Part shown: positions 30,043 to 37,934 of the stretch, piece after piece
Layout of the letters: every line of letters begins with the position of its first letter
Position numbering within the stretch: the first letter of the stretch is position 1
Origin: Rhodocyclaceae bacterium
Lineage (GTDB): Bacteria > Pseudomonadota > Gammaproteobacteria > Burkholderiales > Rhodocyclaceae
NCBI GenBank assembly: GCA_028713915.1
Contig: JAQTNK010000011.1
Coordinates: 35,426 to 99,425, forward strand
Reading direction: 5' to 3'
DNA length: 64,000 nt
Made by a program: the position numbers and the translations under genes
The notes under the pieces: generated by a model
Seen by the model: only the letters and a program-made list of their open reading frames with translations
Databases searched by the model: none
Told to the model about the DNA's origin: nothing

Positions 30043-30171
30043 CGTCGATCCCTCGCCGTGGCGCCCGCGCACATCCGCCAGCCATGACGGCTGCAAGCTG
30101 GTGAAGACATCCCGCCCTTTCCCGCGTCCTTATTACGTTTATCATACCGCCGTCGCCCTCGACCCTCTACC

Positions 30172-31860
30172 ATGTTCGACAAGCTCCGCAATCGCTGGGC
30201 CCGTGGCAGCGCCTGGCTGGTCCGCCGCATGGGCGCCGGCGCCTATCTGTGGCTGGCGGCGGCGGTGTCCTTGTTCGTCGTCATCGACTTCGCCGCGCTG
30301 CACCTGGTCGGCACGATGGAAAGCCGGGTGTTCGACCTGCTCATGTCGCATCGCCTGCGCGCGCCGGCGCCCGACCCCGACATCGTCATCGTCGATATCG
30401 ACGAAGCCAGCCTGGCCGCCATGGCGCCGGATTTCGGCCGCTGGCCCTGGCCGAACGAGGTGTTCGGCGAGTTCGTCGCCGGCATCGAGGCGCAGCAGCC
30501 CAAGGCCATCGTCTTCGACATCCTCTTCAGCGACGCCGACGTCCTGCGGCCCGACAGCGACGCCGCTTTCAACGCTGCCGTCGCCGCCAGCCGCCACAGC
30601 TTCTTCCCGATGCTGCGGCTGGGACCGCAGAACGACGCCTTGAGCCAGATCCGGCCAAGCATGCTGCCCGGCGTCGCGCCCCTGCCCGGCGCAACGGCGC
30701 TTGACCGGCCGCTGGCCATCGTCCTGCCGCACGTGCCGGCGGCCATCGCCAACGGCCGCCTCGGCACGCACAACGTCGAGCCCGATAAGGACGGCGTCAT
30801 ACGGCGCTACCCGTTCCGCCTCGAGCACGCCGGCTGGGGCATCCCGGCGCTGCCGAGCCGCGTCGCCGCGGCGCTCGGCGCGGCGGTGCCGGACCAGCGC
30901 AGCTTCCTCATCAACTGGCGCGGCAAGCCCTTCACCTACCCTTACGTTTCCTTCGCCGCCGTCTACCGCGACTTGCTGCGCCAGCATCGCCAGCGTCCGG
31001 CCGGCGAATTCGCCGGCAAGATCGTGGTGATCGGCGCGACGGCGGCGAGCCTCTTCGACCTCAAGGCCTCGCCGATGGCGAAAATCCATCCCGGCGTCGA
31101 AGTCCTGGCCACCGCCATCGACAACGTCCGGCGCGGCGACTGGCTGCGCGAGCAGCCGCCGTGGCTGACGCTGGCCATCAGCCTGGCGTTCATCTGGGGC
31201 ATGGCCGTCGCGCTGGCCCGCCGCGCGCCGGTGGATGCCTTCAACAGCGCCTTCACGGCGATGCAGGTGGTGTTCGCCGGCGTCTCCTACGCGACGCTGA
31301 ATCTGTCGCCGTATTACCTCGACATGTCGGCGCCGATCACGCTCGGGCTGGTCTATTTCTCGCTCGCCCGCGGCTATGCCAACCTCAGCCGGCGCTGGCT
31401 GGCGAACGGCCTGCGCTTTGCCGTCGAGGACCGCCCGCAGGGCACGTGCCGCATGACGCTGTTGAGCGTCCGCCTCGATGCGCCGCTGCGCGCCGAGCGC
31501 CGCCGCATGAAGGCGGCGCTCGACCGGCTGGTGGCCGACTCGCCGCTGCAGGCGAGCCGGATCGACCAGTTGATCGAGGATCCCGGCCTCGTGCGCAGCG
31601 TCTTCGACGACATCACGCTGATCTACTGGCTGACCGATGTGCACGAGGATGCCGCCGGCGATGCGCGGCGCATCGAGGCCGGCCTGCGGCAGGCATTGCC
31701 AAAGGCGGCGGCCGCGGGCAGACTCGCGTTTTTCGATGCCGGCGGCGAGCTGCGCTGGGAGGCGGCGCGCGGCTGGCGGAGCGCTGCCTACCGCACCATT
31801 CTGGCCGCCCTGGCGGGCATGGCGCCGGCCGCCGGGGCCATATCGAGCGGCGCGAAATAG
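30172..31860 (+). CDS. CHASE2-domain transmembrane protein with unassigned C-terminal domain
   Basis: N-terminal TM, CHASE2 (DPDIVIVDIDEASLAAMAPDFGRWPWPNEVF...VVIGATAASLFDLKASPMAKIHPGVEVLATAIDNV), three TMs, then ~150 aa with no kinase, cyclase or phosphatase motif. Confidence 0.87.
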   Translation: MFDKLRNRWARGSAWLVRRMGAGAYLWLAAAVSLFVVIDFAALHLVGTMESRVFDLLMSHRLRAPAPDPDIVIVDIDEASLAAMAPDFGRWPWPNEVFGEFVAGIEAQQPKAIVFDILFSDADVLRPDSDAAFNAAVAASRHSFFPMLRLGPQNDALSQIRPSMLPGVAPLPGATALDRPLAIVLPHVPAAIANGRLGTHNVEPDKDGVIRRYPFRLEHAGWGIPALPSRVAAALGAAVPDQRSFLINWRGKPFTYPYVSFAAVYRDLLRQHRQRPAGEFAGKIVVIGATAASLFDLKASPMAKIHPGVEVLATAIDNVRRGDWLREQPPWLTLAISLAFIWGMAVALARRAPVDAFNSAFTAMQVVFAGVSYATLNLSPYYLDMSAPITLGLVYFSLARGYANLSRRWLANGLRFAVEDRPQGTCRMTLLSVRLDAPLRAERRRMKAALDRLVADSPLQASRIDQLIEDPGLVRSVFDDITLIYWLTDVHEDAAGDARRIEAGLRQALPKAAAAGRLAFFDAGGELRWEAARGWRSAAYRTILAALAGMAPAAGAISSGAK

Positions 31861-31870
31861 GGGAGACGAC

Positions 31871-33736
31871 ATGCGTTCACGGCAATACCTGGCCATTTTC
31901 GGCGCGACGCTGGCGCTCGCGCTTTGCGGCGGCGCCTGGGCGGAAACCCAGACCTTGCATCAGCGCGCCGAACTCAAGGACGCGAAGTTCATCGACGCCG
32001 CCACCGTGGCCGTGCTCGAGGCGAACACGCGCATCGACATCCTGCGGCGCGACGGCGGCTGGATTCTGGTGAAAGCGGGCGCCCGCCAGGGCTGGCTGCG
32101 CAACGAGGCGCTCGGCGCCGGCGCCGGCGGCCTGCTGGCGCTGGAGAACGGCCGCAGCGGCGGCGGCGACCTCATCGCGACCACCGGCATCCGCGGCCTC
32201 AGCAAGCCGCCGTCGGCGCAGACGCATGCCCTGATCATGGCCATCGGCGCCTACGAAAAACCCTTCGAGCTCGACGGCGTCGCCCACGACGTCGACACCG
32301 CGCGCGACGTCGCCCACCGCATGGGCGTGACCGACGCCAACCTGCACGTGCTGCGCGACGGCGAACTCACGCTGGACGGCATGCGCGCCGCCTTCGATGC
32401 GCTCGAGGCGAGCCTGGTCGACAACGACCAGGTGTTCATCTACTACTCGGGCCACGGCGGCCGCCAGCTCGTCAAGGAGGCGGATGGCGGCGAGCGCTGC
32501 GCCGAGTCGCTGATCTCGGTCGACGGCCAGGCCTTCATCGACGCCGAGCTGGAGGCGCGGCTGAAGCGCATTGCCGCCAAGGCGCAGAAGGTCGTCATGT
32601 TCATCGACGCCTGCCATTCCGGCGGCGTCACCACGCGCGGCGTGAAAGCCGCCGGCGAGTACAAAGGCAAGTCGTGGAACGGCAAGGGCGCCGGTGCCGA
32701 AGGCTGCGCCAAGCCGGTCAACGTGCTGACGCGCGGCATCGCGCTGGCCGCCAAGTCCGCCGGCAGCGGCGGCAACAACTTCGCCTACATCGCCGCGGCG
32801 CGCGACAACGAAGTGTCGCTCGACCAGGCCAGCAAGGGCGGCGTCGCCTCGCAGGCGTGGGGCGCCTGCATGGCCGGCGCCGCCAAGGATGTCGACGGCA
32901 GCGGCGGGCTGTCGGTGGAAGAAATCCGCGCCTGCGCCCAGGCGCGCATCGACAACCAGTTGCGCAACGCCACGGGCTTCCTGCCGCATCACGTCACCAT
33001 CACCGGCAATCCGGACCTGGTGTTGAACTACGCGGCGAAAGAGGCCGCGCCGGAGCCGTCGGCGCCCGTGGCGGCACCGGCGATGGCAGCGCCGGCGGCT
33101 GCCGCGACGCCGGTAGCGGCGCCGGCCGTCACAGTTCCTCCGGCGGCGGCGCCGCCCGTCGCGGCCATCGTCGCGCCGCCGGCCGCCGCGCCCAGGCCGT
33201 CGCCGTTCGCCGCGCTCAACGACATCTACCACAACCGCGACGATCGCCGCCTGGTGACGCTCACGGCGGCGCGCCCGTCGCTGCGCATCGGCCAGGACAA
33301 CCTCGATGTCAAGGTGACGTCGCGCGAAGCCGGTTATCTCTATGTCATGATGGTCGGCTCGGACGGCGAGGCCTTCGACCTGCTGTTTCCGAACCAGATC
33401 GACCGCAACAACCTGATCCAGGCCGGCGACACGCTGCGCCTGCCGCGCCCGGGCTGGCAGCTGGCGGCGCAGGGACCGGCGGGCAAGGATGCGCTGCTGG
33501 CCATCGTCACCGACGCGCCGCGCGATTTCGCGAAGGCCGGGCTGAAGCCGGCCGGGCCGTTCTCGGTGGTCGAAGCCGTCGCCGCCAAGGACATCCAGCT
33601 CGTCACCGCCACCTCGGCGCAGGCCGACAAGGACGAATGCAGCAACCGGCGGCAGACGCGCAACATCGCCGTGCAGAAGAGCTGCTCCGGCGCTTACGGC
33701 GCGGCGCTGCTGACCATCGAGGAAGTCGCGCCCTAG
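31871..33736 (+). CDS. Exported caspase-family (C14) peptidase with SH3b-like N-terminus, EF-hand loop and DUF4384-like C-terminus
   Basis: Signal peptide MRSRQYLAIFGATLALALCGGAWA; dyad His in YYSGHGG (32453-32455) and Cys in IDACHSGG (32612-32614); EF-hand-like DVDGSGGLSVEE; Ala/Pro linker; 10-bp gap from CHASE2 gene. Confidence 0.88.
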   Translation: MRSRQYLAIFGATLALALCGGAWAETQTLHQRAELKDAKFIDAATVAVLEANTRIDILRRDGGWILVKAGARQGWLRNEALGAGAGGLLALENGRSGGGDLIATTGIRGLSKPPSAQTHALIMAIGAYEKPFELDGVAHDVDTARDVAHRMGVTDANLHVLRDGELTLDGMRAAFDALEASLVDNDQVFIYYSGHGGRQLVKEADGGERCAESLISVDGQAFIDAELEARLKRIAAKAQKVVMFIDACHSGGVTTRGVKAAGEYKGKSWNGKGAGAEGCAKPVNVLTRGIALAAKSAGSGGNNFAYIAAARDNEVSLDQASKGGVASQAWGACMAGAAKDVDGSGGLSVEEIRACAQARIDNQLRNATGFLPHHVTITGNPDLVLNYAAKEAAPEPSAPVAAPAMAAPAAAATPVAAPAVTVPPAAAPPVAAIVAPPAAAPRPSPFAALNDIYHNRDDRRLVTLTAARPSLRIGQDNLDVKVTSREAGYLYVMMVGSDGEAFDLLFPNQIDRNNLIQAGDTLRLPRPGWQLAAQGPAGKDALLAIVTDAPRDFAKAGLKPAGPFSVVEAVAAKDIQLVTATSAQADKDECSNRRQTRNIAVQKSCSGAYGAALLTIEEVAP

Positions 33737-33745
33737 GAGCCCGCC

Positions 33746-34588
33746 ATGAAGACTCGAACCACCGCTCGCCTCGCCGCGCTGCTGCTCGCCGCCAGCTTTG
33801 CCGTCCAGGCGCCGGCGCAGACGCCGGCCGCCGGTACGCCGAGCGCCGACGAGGAGGTCAAGCCCAAGTTCATCTGGGGCATCCTGATCAACATCGCCCT
33901 CAAGTACGCGCTGCCGGCTTTCAGCAGCTACCTGACGGGAAAGCTGACCGAACTGTTGACGCCCGAATCGCTGGCGGCGATGCTCGTGCATAGCAAGAGC
34001 GCGAACATCGTGCCGCTCGCCAGCGTCGCGCCGCGCGGCCTTGCCGCCAAGTCGGCGGGCGCTCCCGAAAACGCGGCGGCCGGCGAGCCGACCGCGCCGC
34101 TGCGGGTCGACAACGGGCACGAGAACTACCAGGCCGTGCATGTCGCGCTGTTGAACTTCGACCGCAACGGCAATGCCCGCGGCTTCCATCCCGTCAGCGC
34201 CGGCTTCGCCACCGGCGAGCGCTTCAAGCTGCGCGTGCTGCCGACCTTCGACGGCGTCCTCGTCATCGACAACATCAATCCGCGCCGCGAGCGCCGGCAG
34301 ATCTATCCGGCGCAGGCCGAGAACGTCGTGCAGATCAAGGCCGGCATCGAAATCCTGATTCCGCTCGACAAGGACCAATACTTCGAATTCACCGGCGACG
34401 GCGGCGACGAGCAGCTCGTCGTCACGGTGCGCGACCCGCGCGCCTTCGGCACCGCCGCCGCCACCGCGCCGGTGACGCGCAAGGACGAGAACAACGGCTC
34501 GAACTTCATGCAGCAAGTCACCCCCGACACCTATCCGGTGATTTCGCAGTCCTTGCACATCCGGCACGACGCCGTCGCGGGACAGTAG
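33746..34588 (+). CDS. Exported protein with DUF4384-like beta domain
   Basis: Signal peptide MKTRTTARLAALLLAASFAVQAPA; YQAVHVALLNFDRNGNARGFHPVSAGFATGERFKLRVLPTFDGVLVIDNINP; 9 bp after caspase gene. Confidence 0.65.
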   Translation: MKTRTTARLAALLLAASFAVQAPAQTPAAGTPSADEEVKPKFIWGILINIALKYALPAFSSYLTGKLTELLTPESLAAMLVHSKSANIVPLASVAPRGLAAKSAGAPENAAAGEPTAPLRVDNGHENYQAVHVALLNFDRNGNARGFHPVSAGFATGERFKLRVLPTFDGVLVIDNINPRRERRQIYPAQAENVVQIKAGIEILIPLDKDQYFEFTGDGGDEQLVVTVRDPRAFGTAAATAPVTRKDENNGSNFMQQVTPDTYPVISQSLHIRHDAVAGQ

Positions 34589-34712
34589 CGGCGGCGAGCC
34601 GGGCCGGCGCGGCCTGCTGGTACGTTCGGACTAGCGAGGGGCGCCGCGCCGATGACGCGTCTTGAATCCTGAAGCGACGGAACTACGGTGAACTCTCGAG
34701 GAGGAGTTCGCC

Positions 34713-35825
34713 ATGGACCGCAGGGTGTTGCTGGTGGGCACGCGCAAGGGCGCCTTCATCCTGACGGCGCAGTCGGGACGGCGACAGTGGCGGCTGTCGG
34801 ATCCGCATTTCCTCGGCTCGACCGTGCACCATGCGGTGCTCGACCCGCGCGACGGCGAGACGCTGTTGCTGAGCGCGCGGCCCGGCCACCTCGGGCCGAC
34901 GGTGTTCCGCTCGCGCGACCTGGGCCGGCATTGGCAGGAGGCGGCGCGGCCGCCGGCTTTCGCCAAGGCCGACGCGCCGCAGGCGGGCGCCAGCGTCGAC
35001 CACGTCTTCTGGCTGACGCCGGGCCATGCCGACGAACGCGGCGTCTGGTATGCCGGCACGTCGCCGCCGGGGCTGTTTCGCTCCGCCGACGGCGGCGCCA
35101 CCTGGGAGGAAGTGGCGGGCTTCAACAGCGGCTATCTCCCGACCATCCGCGCCCACGTCATGGAGGTTCCCGGCGGCGCGCGGCTGCATTCCATTTGCAT
35201 CGACCGGCGCGATGCGCGGCATCTCTACGTCGCCCTTTCCGTCGGCGGAGTGTTCGAAAGCGGCGATGCCGGCGCCACTTGGCGGCCGCTGAACCGCGGC
35301 GTCGCCGCCGACTTCCTGCCCGATCCCTCAGCCGAGCTGGGCCATGACACGCATCGGCTCGTCTGCCACCCGCTGGCGCCGGACCGCCTCTACCAGCAGA
35401 ACCACTGCGGCATCTACCGCCTCGACCGCCCGGGCGAGACCTGGCGGCGCATCGGCGCGGCGATGCCGGCGGAGGTCGGCGACATCGGCTTTCCGCTGGT
35501 CGTCCATCCGCGCGATCCCGACACGCTGTGGGTCGTGCCCATGGACGGCAGCGCCAACTGGCCGCGCACCTCGCCCGGCGGGCGGCCCGCGGTGTATTGC
35601 AGCCGCGACGGCGGCGCGCGCTGGGCGCGGCAGGACGCCGGCCTGCCGCGCGAGCAGGCCTGGTGGACGGTCAAGCGCCAGGCGTTCTGCGCCGACGGCG
35701 ACGAGCCGCTCGGGCTTTACTTCGGCACCGGCAGCGGCGAACTGTGGCGCAGCCTGGACGAGGGGAACTCCTGGCGCCGCCTCGCCGAACATCTGCCGGA
35801 GATCTTCTCCGTGGCAGCCGCTTGA
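34713..35825 (+). CDS. BNR/WD40-like beta-propeller (sialidase-like) protein
   Basis: Repeated FRSADGGATWEEV, FESGDAGATWRPL, YCSRDGGARWARQ (Asp-box S/T-x-D-x-G-x-x-W). Confidence 0.85.
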   Translation: MDRRVLLVGTRKGAFILTAQSGRRQWRLSDPHFLGSTVHHAVLDPRDGETLLLSARPGHLGPTVFRSRDLGRHWQEAARPPAFAKADAPQAGASVDHVFWLTPGHADERGVWYAGTSPPGLFRSADGGATWEEVAGFNSGYLPTIRAHVMEVPGGARLHSICIDRRDARHLYVALSVGGVFESGDAGATWRPLNRGVAADFLPDPSAELGHDTHRLVCHPLAPDRLYQQNHCGIYRLDRPGETWRRIGAAMPAEVGDIGFPLVVHPRDPDTLWVVPMDGSANWPRTSPGGRPAVYCSRDGGARWARQDAGLPREQAWWTVKRQAFCADGDEPLGLYFGTGSGELWRSLDEGNSWRRLAEHLPEIFSVAAA

Positions 35826-35838
35826 AGCCGGGCGCGCC

Positions 35839-36099
35839 ATGCAGGTCGTCATTCCCAGCCAGCTCCACGACTACACGGGAGGCCGCTCGCGCGTGCCGGC
35901 TGCGGGCGACAGCCTGGCGACGGTGCTCGACGATCTCGATCGCCGCTTTCCCGGCCTGCGCTTTCGGGTGGTGGACGAGCAGGGCGCCATCCGCCCGCAC
36001 ATCCGCTTCTACGTCAATCGCGCCGCGGCGACTTCGCTGGCGCAGCCGATCGCGCCGGACGACGAACTGTTGATCGTCGGCGCGCTCTCCGGCGGCTAG
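35839..36099 (+). CDS. MoaD/ThiS-family ubiquitin-like sulfur-carrier protein
   Basis: 86 aa; MQVVIPSQLHDYTGGRSRV...ending IVGALSGG (C-terminal GG). Confidence 0.83.
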   Translation: MQVVIPSQLHDYTGGRSRVPAAGDSLATVLDDLDRRFPGLRFRVVDEQGAIRPHIRFYVNRAAATSLAQPIAPDDELLIVGALSGG

Positions 36100-36137
36100 A
36101 CCCTGGCGCGGCCGCCGTCCTGACGACGAGTTCTCCC

Positions 36138-36629
36138 ATGCATCTCGAAGGTTCCTGCCACTGCGGCGCGATCAAATTCAGCCTCGAGGCGCCGTCGCCG
36201 GTGCCGTTCATGCACTGCCATTGCTCGATCTGCCGCAAGACCGCGGGCAGCGGCGGCTACGCCATCAACCTGGGCGGCGACTTCGCCAGCCTGCGCGTGC
36301 GCGGCGCCAAGCATCTGGGCGTCTACCAGGCGGTCATGCGCGAAGCCGGCAAGCGGCCGTGGCGCTCGCCGGCGAAGCGGCACTTCTGCCTGAAATGCGG
36401 CAGCCCGCTCTGGCTGTGGGATCCGCGCTGGCCCGAACTCGTGCACCCGCATGCCTCGGCGATCGATACGCCGCTGCCGAAGCCGCCCGAAGTCGTCGAA
36501 GCGGCGCTCGACTACGCCGCGCCCTGGGTCGACGTTCCCGTCGGCCGGGGCCACGTGCATTGCGGCCAGTGGCCCGCCGAATCCCTGGAGGAATGGCACC
36601 GGCGCCATGGCCTTTGGGACGGGCCCTAG
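36138..36629 (+). CDS. GFA-family (glutathione-dependent formaldehyde-activating-like) protein
   Basis: GSCHCGAIKFSLEA, HCHCSICRKTAGSG, HFCLKCGSPLWLWDPRWPELVHPHAS. Confidence 0.87.
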   Translation: MHLEGSCHCGAIKFSLEAPSPVPFMHCHCSICRKTAGSGGYAINLGGDFASLRVRGAKHLGVYQAVMREAGKRPWRSPAKRHFCLKCGSPLWLWDPRWPELVHPHASAIDTPLPKPPEVVEAALDYAAPWVDVPVGRGHVHCGQWPAESLEEWHRRHGLWDGP

Positions 36630-36675
36630 CCGCGCCCGCGACGTCGCCAGCGCGGCGCCGCCCCGCGCCGCCGCG

Positions 36676-37647
36676 TCAGGCAGCGGGCCGCGTCGCTGGC
36701 GGCTCGGCATGCAGGCGGCAGGCGTGGGCGGTGGTGCCGTGTTCGATTTGCACGGTGCTGTGATGGATCCTGAAGCGCGTGTGCAGGGTTTCCGTGATCT
36801 CATCCATGACCGTGTCGCCGGGATAGCCTTCGGGAACGACCAGATGGACGGTCAGCGCGGTCTCGGTCGTACTCATGCCCCAGACATGCAGGTCATGGAT
36901 GTCCGCGACGCCTGCTAGCGCGCGCAGATAGGCGTCGATCTCGGCGATGTCGATATGCGCCGGAACGGCGTTGAGCGCGAGTTCCATGGCTTCCCGCAGC
37001 AAGCTCCAGGTGCCGCGGACGACCACGCCGACGACGACGAGGCTGATGAGCGGGTCGAGCCAGAACCAGCCGGCCGCCATCATGGCCACGCCGCCCAGCG
37101 CCACGCCGAGGGACACCGCGGCGTCGGCGGCCAGGTGCAAATAGGCGCCGCGGATGTTCAGGTCGCCCTTGCTGCCTTGGACGAACAGCCACGCCGACAG
37201 GCCGTTGATGACGATGCCGACGGCCGCCACCGCCGCCACGGTCGCACCTGCCACGGCGGGTGCCTGGGAAAACCGCTGGACGGCTTCCCAGGCGATGGCG
37301 CCGCAGGCCACCAGCAGGAACACGGCGTTCGCCAACGCCGCCAGGATGGAGGTGCTGCGCAGCCCGTAGGTGAAGCGGCCACTCGGTGCGCGCCGGGCGA
37401 GAACCGCCGCCCCCCAGGCGAGCAGCAGGCCGAGGACGTCGGAAAGATTATGTCCGGCGTCCGCCATCAGCGCCGTGGAGTCGGCAAGCACGCCGTAGAA
37501 GAATTCGACGCCGACGAAAACGCCGTTGAGCGCGATGGCGACGAGAAAAGCCCGACCCTGCGCGCCTGGCGCGCCGGCATGGCTATGCCCGTGAGCGGCA
37601 TGGTCATGGCCGGGCGCGGCGTGATGATGGTGGTCGTGATCGGCCAT
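36676..37647 (-). CDS. CDF-family cation efflux transporter (CzcD/ZitB-like)
   Basis: His-rich N-terminus; DSTALMADAGHNLSDVLGLLLAW, HLAADAAVSLGVALGG, HDLHVWGMS. Confidence 0.92.
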   Translation of the reverse strand: MADHDHHHHAAPGHDHAAHGHSHAGAPGAQGRAFLVAIALNGVFVGVEFFYGVLADSTALMADAGHNLSDVLGLLLAWGAAVLARRAPSGRFTYGLRSTSILAALANAVFLLVACGAIAWEAVQRFSQAPAVAGATVAAVAAVGIVINGLSAWLFVQGSKGDLNIRGAYLHLAADAAVSLGVALGGVAMMAAGWFWLDPLISLVVVGVVVRGTWSLLREAMELALNAVPAHIDIAEIDAYLRALAGVADIHDLHVWGMSTTETALTVHLVVPEGYPGDTVMDEITETLHTRFRIHHSTVQIEHGTTAHACRLHAEPPATRPAA

Positions 37648-37934
37648 GAGCCTGTCCTTCCCGTCAGTCCTTCCCGTCAGTCCGTCTCGTCGGTCCTGCC
37701 CTTCCCGTCCGTCGCTGGTTGCGCGCCGCAGGGGCGCGACGTCCGCTTCATATCGTATTCTCGACGCCTTCGATGCAGCGCAGTTCCGTGAGCGACGGCG
37801 CTACGGCATGGAGCGCGTCAATTGCGCCAACGACGCGGTGACCTCAGCGCCCGGGCCGATGCTGGAAAAGCAGAAGGGCGCGGCGCCGGAGTTCCCTCCG
37901 AGCCCGCGCCCCGCGGTACAGCCAGGCTTGCTGC

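Noticed and set aside
25270-30087. 1605-aa plus-strand ORF antisense to HAD/DsrE/ECH/CHAT genes
   Set aside because: GC-rich antisense shadow: low-complexity Arg/Ala/Gly/Gln composition, no domain motifs, while the minus strand carries well-recognized proteins across the entire span.
33040-33210. GC-rich alternating GCC/GCG tract in the caspase gene as a DNA-level repeat
   Set aside because: Explained as an in-frame Ala/Pro linker between the caspase and DUF4384-like domains.
26524-34588. Interpretation of the CHAT/caspase locus as a known cytoplasmic anti-phage system (CHAT-gasdermin or CRISPR-associated caspase)
   Set aside because: No gasdermin, Cas, toxin or mobile-element genes are visible, and the proteases have signal peptides, so a cytoplasmic defence role is not supported.
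37655-37712. Short repeated CCTTCCCGTCAGTC-like units upstream of the CDF transporter gene
   Set aside because: Only a few imperfect units, no spacers or symmetry; treated as low-complexity sequence rather than a functional repeat or CRISPR.
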